Source of the DNA: Glycomyces dulcitolivorans
Lineage (GTDB): Bacteria > Actinomycetota > Actinomycetes > Mycobacteriales > Micromonosporaceae
Assembly (NCBI RefSeq): GCF_003265355.1
Contig: NZ_QFRW01000054.1
Location: 67,631-131,630, forward strand
Length of the DNA stretch: 64,000 bases
Direction of reading: 5' to 3'
A program made the position numbers and the translations under genes. Under the pieces are notes generated by a model, which saw only the letters and a program-made list of their open reading frames with translations, did no database searches and was not told where the DNA came from. Positions 42,882 through 49,512 of the stretch are shown one piece after another (within the stretch, counting starts at the first letter, position 1; each line of letters opens with the position of its first letter).

Positions 42882-44141
42882 ATGGTCCATGGCCTCGCGG
42901 CCTCGGCGGCCGTCCCGCGGGGCATGCTCGTCGCCGACGCCTGGTCCCAGCTCGGCGATGCCGTGGCGCCCTTGAGCAACGCCTCCGGGCGGCCCCTCGC
43001 GCGCACCGTGAAGCTCCTGCTCGACCCGCTCGTGCTCCGCCCGGCCCAGAACCCGCGGTTCTCCGGCGGCGTCGTCGCCATCGAGCACGTCGACGCCCTC
43101 CGCCAGGCGATCCTCGACGCCGGCCCGGCGCTCGCCGCGACCGCCGCCTGGTTCCAGCTCGTCAAGCGCGCCCGCCGCCGCGCCGGCATCACCGAGGGCC
43201 ACCCGCAGGACCTGTACTTCCAGCGCTGCTTCGAACTCGCGCACCTCCACGGCGACCCCGCCCCGCTGGCGGACGCGGCCGACATCGCGGCCGCCGCGGT
43301 CGGCGACGTCCACGCCGAGCGCGGCGAGGTGTCGGTGGACCGCCTGCGCCGCTTCCTCACCGACCCGGCCCGCACCGCCGAGCTCTCCGGGCTGCTGCAC
43401 GACGCCTGGTCGCACCGGCCCGAGGCTCCCCAGCCGGGGCCGAACCCGGGCCTGGTCGCGTTCCTCGACGACTGCGCGACCGCCCCCGACCCGCGCCTGT
43501 GGAAGGCCTTGGCGGACACGGCGGTCGGCACCGCCGAGGCCGCCGGCCTCGACAGTCCCGGCGTCGCCCACGACTACGGGCTCACCTCCCGGGAGCGCCC
43601 TGCGGCCCCCGAACTGGGCGAGCGGGCCTCGAAGCGCGGTCTCCCCAAGCCCTTCGACCGGTCCATCATGGAGCGTCTGTTCGCGGCGTTCACGACCTGG
43701 TTCCAGCGCGAGTCGATGAACGACATCCCGTCCCTGGTCACCGGCGAGATCAAGCGCTCGGCGGCCCCTTGGCAGCTCGCCGAGGAGCCGAGCCGCGTCG
43801 CGATGGCCCTGGGCCGCGACGCCAGCGCCGGACTCGGCGCCGAGGCGGCCGAATCGGGCACGGACGCCAACGCGCGCCTGCTCAACCGGTGGCGCCGCGA
43901 GTCCTATGTGCACCGTGTTCTGCGCCTGCCCGACGCGACCGCGATCAGCGTCGAGGTGCGCGGCACCCGGGGCGCCTACCTGCGGCGTCTGTGGGTCCGG
44001 TTGCACGGCCGCGAGCTGCGCGGCGAGGCGACCGGGGCCGACGAGGTGTGGGACCTGCTCGACGGGGCGCTGCGCTCGGTCGTCATGGACCAGCGCGACC
44101 GGCTCAAGCGTTCCCTTGAGCGCGAGGAGGACCGGACATGA
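42882..44141 (+). CDS. Unrecognised 419-aa protein, first gene of the CHAT operon
   Basis: I do not recognise a family. The N-terminal ~40 residues are Ala/Val-rich, then alternating helices follow: RTVKLLLDPLVLRPAQNPRFSGG, WFQLVKRARRRAG, DLYFQRCFELAHLHG, and a middle region with two tryptophan-containing helices (LSGLLHDAWSHRP, PDPRLWKALADTAVG). A conserved-looking core, FDRSIMERLFAAFTTWFQ, precedes a basic C-terminal helical region (LNRWRRESYVHRVLRLPD and VWDLLDGALRSVV). No signal peptide or membrane helix. The gene is first in a four-gene operon, overlapping the next by ATGA, so it probably works with the CHAT protease, perhaps as its substrate or regulator. Confidence 0.7.
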   Translation: MVHGLAASAAVPRGMLVADAWSQLGDAVAPLSNASGRPLARTVKLLLDPLVLRPAQNPRFSGGVVAIEHVDALRQAILDAGPALAATAAWFQLVKRARRRAGITEGHPQDLYFQRCFELAHLHGDPAPLADAADIAAAAVGDVHAERGEVSVDRLRRFLTDPARTAELSGLLHDAWSHRPEAPQPGPNPGLVAFLDDCATAPDPRLWKALADTAVGTAEAAGLDSPGVAHDYGLTSRERPAAPELGERASKRGLPKPFDRSIMERLFAAFTTWFQRESMNDIPSLVTGEIKRSAAPWQLAEEPSRVAMALGRDASAGLGAEAAESGTDANARLLNRWRRESYVHRVLRLPDATAISVEVRGTRGAYLRRLWVRLHGRELRGEATGADEVWDLLDGALRSVVMDQRDRLKRSLEREEDRT

Positions 44142-45154
44142 CCGGCTTCGCGGTCGAACGGACCGCCACTGCGATCCGGGTCGGCGCGCGCCCGCCGCGC
44201 CCGGAGCGGACCGCGCTCGTCGAAGCCCGTGGGGCCCTGCTGTTCTGGGACGTCCTCGACCGGCACGCCCACCCGGCCGCTGAGATCTTCGACGCGCGGG
44301 CCGCCGACTGGCTGTGGGAGGTCTACGGGCCCGACACGGCGGCCGCGATCCTCGGCGACGCGGAATCGGTTGCGACCGAATGGGAGTCGCCCGTCCTCGA
44401 CGCCGCCCGCGACCTGGCGCACCTGCACTGGGCCGGAGCGTGGTGGCCCGGTTCGCACGCGGCGGCCGTCCCGGCCCTCCCGGGCGGGCTCCTGCGGGCC
44501 GAGACCGCTTGGCGCACGGCCGCACTCGACCACCTCTTGGACGACGAGGACGCCGTGGAAAGGGCCCTCGCCGGGCTCGACCTGGGCGACCTGCCGGTAC
44601 TGGGAACCGATCCGGCCCTAGCCGAATCAGTAGCGACGCTCCAGGAAAGACTCACCGATCTGGCCGAGACCTTCGGCGTCGAGCTCCACGCCAATGTGCG
44701 GACCCGGCCCGAGGACTGGGCGCTGGCGGCCGGAGGCGAGGCCCCCGACCTGGCCGTCGCGAGCGGCAGCGACCCGATCGACTGGGCCCTGGTCCCGCAC
44801 GGCCTGCTCGACGCGGCGGGCGAGGCGACCTGGCAGTTCGGGCAGCGTTCCGGCGCATGGGTGATCACGGTGACCGCCCCGGCGGCGCCCGGTGCCGAGC
44901 CCGTGCCGCTGATCGGCCTGTTCGACACCGTCGAGATCCCACTCCACCTCGACCGCGGCGCGGGCGCGTTCACCGGCGAGGCCCCGGCCCCGCCGGACTT
45001 CGCGATGCGCCTTCGCGGCCAGGTCAGGGTGTACGCACCGAGGTTCGCGGTCCCGGGCGACTCCCCCGACGAGGACCGCGAGGCGATCATCGCGTTCGCA
45101 AGGGACCGCCTGTCGGCCCCCGATGCGACGCTCACTGAGAGGGCCGCGGCATGA
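44138..45154 (+). CDS. Unrecognised 338-aa protein of the CHAT operon
   Basis: No family assigned. The protein is acidic and Ala/Asp-rich, with a tryptophan-rich helical N-terminal half (AADWLWEVYGPDTAAAIL, ARDLAHLHWAGAWWPGSH) and a beta-rich C-terminal half (ASGSDPIDWALVPHGLL, ATWQFGQRSGAWVITVTAP, PVPLIGLFDTVEIPLHLD, MRLRGQVRVYAPRFA). It has no catalytic motif I can name. Its start overlaps the 419-aa gene's stop (ATGA), and its stop overlaps the TPR gene's ATG, so it is cotranslated with them. It could be a sensor or adaptor for the TPR/CHAT pair. Confidence 0.7.
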   Translation: MTGFAVERTATAIRVGARPPRPERTALVEARGALLFWDVLDRHAHPAAEIFDARAADWLWEVYGPDTAAAILGDAESVATEWESPVLDAARDLAHLHWAGAWWPGSHAAAVPALPGGLLRAETAWRTAALDHLLDDEDAVERALAGLDLGDLPVLGTDPALAESVATLQERLTDLAETFGVELHANVRTRPEDWALAAGGEAPDLAVASGSDPIDWALVPHGLLDAAGEATWQFGQRSGAWVITVTAPAAPGAEPVPLIGLFDTVEIPLHLDRGAGAFTGEAPAPPDFAMRLRGQVRVYAPRFAVPGDSPDEDREAIIAFARDRLSAPDATLTERAAA

Positions 45155-46776
45155 ACGACGACGTGATCGGCGTGCGCGGCAAGGAGTCCAGCGGCCCCCG
45201 CTGGGCCCGCTTCCGCGAGTTGAACAACCAGGCGGCCCGCTTTGCGAGCGAGGGGCGGAACGCCGAAGCGGTTGCGCTACTGCATGAGGCGCTGCCGGAG
45301 ACGTACGCCGACGACGTCGATGCGGCCGGGCTGGACTGCCGGGCGCGGGCGCTCGGCAACCTCGCGTCGATCGCCGAGGGCCAGGGCGACACCGCCGCGG
45401 CGCTGCAACTCGCCGAGCAGGCGCTCGCCGCTTGCATTGCGGCGGAGGGGGAAGCGGGCGACCGGTTCGGGACGGTCGCGGTCCGCGCGTCGGTCCTCGT
45501 CAACCGCGCCCAGACGCTCCAACTCCTCGGCCGCCTCGACGACGCCCTGGCCGACCTCGACGGGGCGCTGGCGATCATCGGCGACCCCGTCGAGGGCGAC
45601 GAGGGCGACGAGGGGCTGCTCGCGGTGTCGCTGCACAACTCCCGCAGCGTGCTGTTCATCGGCCTCGAACGCTGGGAGGAGGCCGAGGTCGCGGCGAAGC
45701 GCACCCTGGACCTGGCCGCCGCGCGCGACCCGCGGCTGACCGGGCACCCGTACTCGAATCTCGCGCTGATCGCCCAGGCGCTCAACGACCACGAGACTGC
45801 GATGACGTACCTGCGCCTCGCCGAGCAGATCCACACCGCCTCGGGCGACGCGGTCTCGGCCGCGCTCGCGGTCGCGAACCAGGGCCGGGCCGCGATGCGC
45901 GCGGGCGACGTCGACGAGGGCCGGCGCCTCCTCGCCGCTGCTGAGGAGGCCCTCGACCGCAACGAGCAGCCGTTGCGGGCCGCGGAGCTGCGCTACAGCC
46001 GCGCGCACGCGGCGTTCCAAGCGGGCGAACTCGACCTGACCCGGGACCTCCTCGGACCGGCGATCGAGGCGCTGCGTCGGGCGGGCCACGTGACGATGCT
46101 GGCGGAAGCCCTTGCGGTCCAAGGCGACCTGCAAGCTGCCGCAGGCGACTATGCGCAGGCCGAGCGGACGTATCTGGAAGCGTGGCAGATCTACGAGGCG
46201 ACCGGGGCGCGATATCACCTGGCGCGCATCGACATGCGCAGGTCGTTCGCGGTGGCCGACCAGGCTGCGGCGGCGCGGACCGAGGGCAAGCGGCAGAAGC
46301 TCCTGCGCCGGGCCTTCGACCTCTCGCTCCCTTCCGCCCTCGCGACCGACGCGATCCGCCACGGCTTCGCGCCCGGCCGGGCCCGCGAGCGCTGGGCGGC
46401 AACCGTGGCGATCCCGGCGATGGCCCACGCGCTGAGTCTGGCGGCGGCGCTGCGTGATGGCGCGCTGGTCTCCGAACTTCTGGAGCACATGAGCGCGACC
46501 GTCTCCCTCCACTCGGCTTCACCCCTCGACTTCGACCCGCTGCCCGACGACCCCGAACCGTTCATGCTGGAGCCCAGCGAAGGAGAAATGCTCTCCTTCA
46601 CCGCATCCGCCCTGGTAACCGGCACGTCGGGAGACTTCCCAGCGGCGCGCTTCGCGCTGCCGCCAAGACTCCGGGTCAACCCATACCGCGAGCCCCAACT
46701 GGAACCGTGGATCCAGGAGACCGAACGGCGCTACGGTTTCCCGATCCGATCCGACAAGGTGATCGACACATGGTGA
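45151..46776 (+). CDS. TPR-repeat protein paired with CHAT protease
   Basis: A 541-aa protein with about eight TPR-like helix pairs from residue 25 to 370 (NNQAARFASEGRNAEAVALLHEAL, LVNRAQTLQLLGRLDDALADLDGAL, ALIAQALNDHETAMTYLRLAEQI, ALAVQGDLQAAAGDYAQAERTYLEAW). A region that in related proteins leads into a CHAT domain follows (LPPRLRVNPYREPQLEPWIQETERRYG). Here the frame stops and the CHAT domain is a separate ORF overlapping by seven bases. TPR-CHAT proteins are usually fused, so this looks like a two-chain version. TPRs would bind a partner or sense a ligand; the CHAT subunit would cleave. Confidence 0.85.
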   Translation: MNDDVIGVRGKESSGPRWARFRELNNQAARFASEGRNAEAVALLHEALPETYADDVDAAGLDCRARALGNLASIAEGQGDTAAALQLAEQALAACIAAEGEAGDRFGTVAVRASVLVNRAQTLQLLGRLDDALADLDGALAIIGDPVEGDEGDEGLLAVSLHNSRSVLFIGLERWEEAEVAAKRTLDLAAARDPRLTGHPYSNLALIAQALNDHETAMTYLRLAEQIHTASGDAVSAALAVANQGRAAMRAGDVDEGRRLLAAAEEALDRNEQPLRAAELRYSRAHAAFQAGELDLTRDLLGPAIEALRRAGHVTMLAEALAVQGDLQAAAGDYAQAERTYLEAWQIYEATGARYHLARIDMRRSFAVADQAAAARTEGKRQKLLRRAFDLSLPSALATDAIRHGFAPGRARERWAATVAIPAMAHALSLAAALRDGALVSELLEHMSATVSLHSASPLDFDPLPDDPEPFMLEPSEGEMLSFTASALVTGTSGDFPAARFALPPRLRVNPYREPQLEPWIQETERRYGFPIRSDKVIDTW

Positions 46777-47972
46777 ACCGACCGACCGTGCAGCTCAAAC
46801 TGGTCGACGCCGACGGGCTGTTCTACTCGTGGCGGTGGGAGCACGACCTCGGGGCGATCCAGAACATCATGGTGGAGGCGGGCCGGGTCCAGCCGGCGCT
46901 CGACGCACTCGCCGAGGCGCTCCCGACACCCCTGCCGGGCGAGACGGTCGACCAGGCCCTTGAACGCTCGCTGACCGGCCCCTTCGCGGACCCCGAACGC
47001 GAAGCGGGCCTCTCGACAGCACTCGCACGATCCCTGATCCCCTACCAACTGGCGATGGAACTGAACGCCCTCCTGGAACAGGGACTGCGCCCGCACGTCC
47101 GAATCCAGCCCTCTCCATCAACCTCCCAAGTCCCTTGGGAGTCATTGCGAGTCGACGAGGGCGAGCGCTTCGTGACCAACGCCGACGTCTCGATCCTCCC
47201 CCCGGCGACGGTCCGCAACGCCCCTGAACGCCGCAAGTCCGAGTGGAACCCCGCCGGCCCCGTGGTCGCAGTCCTCGACCCGAAGGTCCCGGGAGCAGGC
47301 CGAGACCTAGGCGCGGTCCTCGACGAGGCCATTCCTGACTCAGATCTGTCAAGACTGATCGATTCCCTAAAAGACCGCCTCCCCTTCAATGGAGAGGCAT
47401 TCAGAAGAACCGACCTAGACCGAGACAAGATAGAACCCCTCCTCACCGACGCCGCGCGCTTCCTCTACGTGGGCCACGTGACCATCGCAAAACACGGCCT
47501 CGACGCCCGCCTCCACCTGAGCTGCGGCCCGACGACGACTGGCCGCGCCGCAGTAGTGAACGGCCACCGCCCCCTCACTGCGGCAGACATCCTCCTGGGC
47601 CACCGCCCCGGTGCCGTCAACGGCTGGTCGATGCCCAACCGAGTCGCCCTCATCGCCTGCGAAAGCGGCGGCGAGGTCCGCTTCGCCGAACCGGTCGGCC
47701 TGGTCGCGGCCGCCCTCCACGCCGGCGCCCGCTACGTCACTGCCACCCGCTGGACCCTCCCCACCGACGAAGGCCTCCGCCGCTTCTCCCCCACCCCCAC
47801 ACCCCCGCTCCTCCCCGAAGCCATCGCCGCCGTCAACACCGCCCACGACTCCCCCGACCCCGTCGCCGCCCTCAACGCCTGGCAACGAACCAAAGCCGCC
47901 GCCTGGGAATCCAAAGGCCACCCCAAAGACAACCCCATAATCTGGGCAGCCCTGGCCACCACCTTCGGCTAA
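46770..47972 (+). CDS. CHAT-domain caspase-like protease
   Basis: A 400-aa protein. After about 150 residues (TVQLKLVDADGLFYSWRWEHDLG..., PWESLRV) comes a CHAT peptidase domain with the catalytic pair: H236 in RFLYVGHVTIAKHG and C297 in VALIACESGG. They sit before EPVGLVAAALHAGARYVTATRWTLP, the usual strand-helix after the catalytic Cys. These are clan CD cysteine proteases related to caspases and HetF. They act in several bacterial conflict systems, including the Craspase (type III-E) arrangement, where a TPR-CHAT enzyme cleaves a partner. ATG 46770 lies inside the TPR gene's last codons. The C-rich wobble here differs from neighbours. Protease activity is inferred from motifs. Confidence 0.85.
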   Translation: MVNRPTVQLKLVDADGLFYSWRWEHDLGAIQNIMVEAGRVQPALDALAEALPTPLPGETVDQALERSLTGPFADPEREAGLSTALARSLIPYQLAMELNALLEQGLRPHVRIQPSPSTSQVPWESLRVDEGERFVTNADVSILPPATVRNAPERRKSEWNPAGPVVAVLDPKVPGAGRDLGAVLDEAIPDSDLSRLIDSLKDRLPFNGEAFRRTDLDRDKIEPLLTDAARFLYVGHVTIAKHGLDARLHLSCGPTTTGRAAVVNGHRPLTAADILLGHRPGAVNGWSMPNRVALIACESGGEVRFAEPVGLVAAALHAGARYVTATRWTLPTDEGLRRFSPTPTPPLLPEAIAAVNTAHDSPDPVAALNAWQRTKAAAWESKGHPKDNPIIWAALATTFG

Positions 47973-48196
47973 CCCGGCGATGACCAGGCATTCTGAAAAG
48001 TTATCCACAAGTAGATTCTTCGCATTCGACACTTGGGACCCCTACCTGTTGTAGTAGATAGCAAAAACGTCATCCGCTATCGGCGGGATGGCGGCGACAG
48101 AGGGGATTTCGCGAACGTCGCCATACCGAGGCCCGAGCACGGGAAGCCACCCGCGCACCGGGTCCCCGCCGACAGCACCCGCTCCGCGCGGAGCAC

Positions 48197-48230
48197 GCGG
48201 GCGGCCGACCTGACGAGGCCGGCCGCCCGC
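48197..48230. terminator. Terminator hairpin 1 downstream of the CHAT operon
   Basis: An 11-bp stem, GCGGGCGGCCG / CGGCCGCCCGC, with a 12-base loop. In the convergent gap between the CHAT and hemerythrin genes. Confidence 0.65.
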
Positions 48231-48241
48231 AACAACACACA

Positions 48242-48263
48242 GGCCCCGGGGATGACCGGGGCC
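48242..48263. terminator. Terminator hairpin 2 downstream of the CHAT operon
   Basis: An 8-bp stem, GGCCCCGG / CCGGGGCC, loop GGATGA, directly after hairpin 1. Either hairpin could act for one strand. Confidence 0.55.
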
Positions 48264-48333
48264 GCCCAACGATCGGACCCGCGGGCCCACCGGGCCCTCC
48301 CGATTTTCGGAGCCCACGGCCCCACCCAGCCGG

Positions 48334-48798
48334 CTAGGCCAGGTCCCCCAGCAGGGTCTTCGGGTCGTCGCCGAGGGCGAGGGTGTCGAGGACGGTGAGG
48401 AGTTGGCGCTCTTCGTAGCCGAAGTGGGTCTCCATGACCGCGCTGATGCCGTCGAGGTGGCGGTGGAGGGTGTCGTCGTCGGCGCCGGTGTCGATGGCGG
48501 CGGCGAAGCCACCCAGGAGGTGTTCGAGCATGTTGTGGTCGCGGACGAGGTTGGCGATCACGGGGGCGAGCTCGGGGTGGGCGGCGGTGATCTCGGGGAA
48601 GAGGCCGCGGTCCTCGCTCTGGTGGTGGCCGCTGAGGGCGGCGCAGAAGCCGCGGCAGTAGATGAGGAGGTCTTGGCCGACCTCGTCGAATTCGCCGTCG
48701 ATCGAGCGGCGGGCCAGGTCGAGGGCCCGGCGGAGGCTTTGGTGGACAGTACGTAGTTGGGTGCTGAACGCGACCAGGCGGTCGGTCTCGGAACTGAT
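48334..48798 (-). CDS. Hemerythrin-like (HHE) protein with no ATG/GTG/TTG start
   Basis: A 154-aa hemerythrin-type non-haem di-iron protein. The iron ligands are spread as expected: VHQSLR, SGHHQSEDRGLF, NLVRDHNMLEHLL and METHFGYEERQL. The frame is open from 48855 but contains no ATG, GTG or TTG before the first histidine motif; the first usual start (GTG 48561) would remove half the iron site. AAGGAG sits six bases before ATC 48798, so an ATC (rare, as in infC) start is the best reading; CTG 48813 is the alternative. Members bind oxygen or nitric oxide, or repair iron clusters. Role here unknown. Confidence 0.75.
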   Translation of the reverse strand: MSSETDRLVAFSTQLRTVHQSLRRALDLARRSIDGEFDEVGQDLLIYCRGFCAALSGHHQSEDRGLFPEITAAHPELAPVIANLVRDHNMLEHLLGGFAAAIDTGADDDTLHRHLDGISAVMETHFGYEERQLLTVLDTLALGDDPKTLLGDLA

Positions 48799-48882
48799 AT
48801 CGGACTCCTTCAGGTGCTCGGCGTCCCGCCCGTCGGGACGGGGCGCCGCCCGGCATCATATCGGGCCCGGCGCGGAGGCCCT

Positions 48883-49512
48883 ATGATCCCGATCATGACC
48901 GGACTCCTCGCATTTCACCGCACGGCCATGGCGACCGCCGTGGACCTCGTCGACCGGGTCGAGCGCTTCGACCTCCCCACGCCGTGCGCGGGGTGGGACC
49001 TCGACCGGCTGCTCGCCCACATGACCGCGCAGAACCTGGGGTTCGCTTCGGCGGCCCGCGGGGAGGCGTTCGCGCTGCGGGTCTGGGAGGAAGTGCCTTC
49101 CACTGCTTCGGCGTTCGCGGAGTCCGCGGCGCAGGTCGTGGCGGCGTTCGCGTCCGAAGGGGCCACTGAGCGGGAGTGGTCGCTGCTGGCCGGGGCCGAT
49201 CAGGAGGTGCGGGTGCCCGGGGCGACCGCGCTGGGGTTCCACTTCATCGACTACGTGGTGCATTCGTGGGACGTCGGCATCACCATCGGGCGGCCGCCTC
49301 GATTCGACGCGGAGTTGCTGGAGGCCGTGCTGCCCTTGGCCTTCGAGGTGCCCTTGACCGGGCCGGCCCGGAGCGGGCCGTACGCGCCCTTCGCTCCCGC
49401 CGTCATGCCGGTGGCCGACTCCGGGCCCATGGAGCAGCTGCTGGCGGTGCTCGGGCGGAACCCGGACTGGAAAGCCCCCTCGCCCGAAGGCGAGGGGGCC
49501 GCAGGGAGCTAG
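48883..49512 (+). CDS. DinB/maleylpyruvate-isomerase-like (TIGR03086-type) protein
   Basis: A 209-aa protein of the mycothiol-dependent isomerase/DinB superfamily: LLAFHRTAMATAVDLVDRVERFDLPTPCAGWDLDRLLAHMTAQN at the N-terminus, and HFIDYVVHSWDVGITIG in the middle. These carry the histidines that bind a divalent metal in the family. Many members use mycothiol, the actinobacterial thiol; no substrate can be named. ATG 48883 or 48895 are both plausible starts. The 3' coding end contains a strong hairpin, and the convergent MMPL gene overlaps by four bases. Confidence 0.8.
   Translation: MIPIMTGLLAFHRTAMATAVDLVDRVERFDLPTPCAGWDLDRLLAHMTAQNLGFASAARGEAFALRVWEEVPSTASAFAESAAQVVAAFASEGATEREWSLLAGADQEVRVPGATALGFHFIDYVVHSWDVGITIGRPPRFDAELLEAVLPLAFEVPLTGPARSGPYAPFAPAVMPVADSGPMEQLLAVLGRNPDWKAPSPEGEGAAGS
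49474..49499. terminator. Terminator-like hairpin inside the 3' coding end
   Basis: A perfect 11-bp stem, GCCCCCTCGCC / GGCGAGGGGGC, loop CGAA, within the last codons of the plus-strand gene and just past the end of the convergent MMPL gene. Probably serves both strands. Confidence 0.7.

Larger units (their letters stand above)
47973..48333. other. Intergenic region with DnaA-box-like site and hairpins
   Basis: About 360 bp between convergent genes. It contains TTATCCACA (48001-48009), a perfect DnaA-box consensus but a single copy. There is also a GATAGC/GCTATC inverted repeat (48057-48081), and two strong hairpins listed separately. No gene seen. Confidence 0.6.

Noticed and set aside
48001..48009. 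DnaA box as replication origin
   Set aside because: Only one box, no AT-rich unwinding element, no dnaA or dnaN nearby.
48057..48081. GATAGC-N13-GCTATC inverted repeat
   Set aside because: Short arms with long spacer; no gene start beside it. Probably chance.
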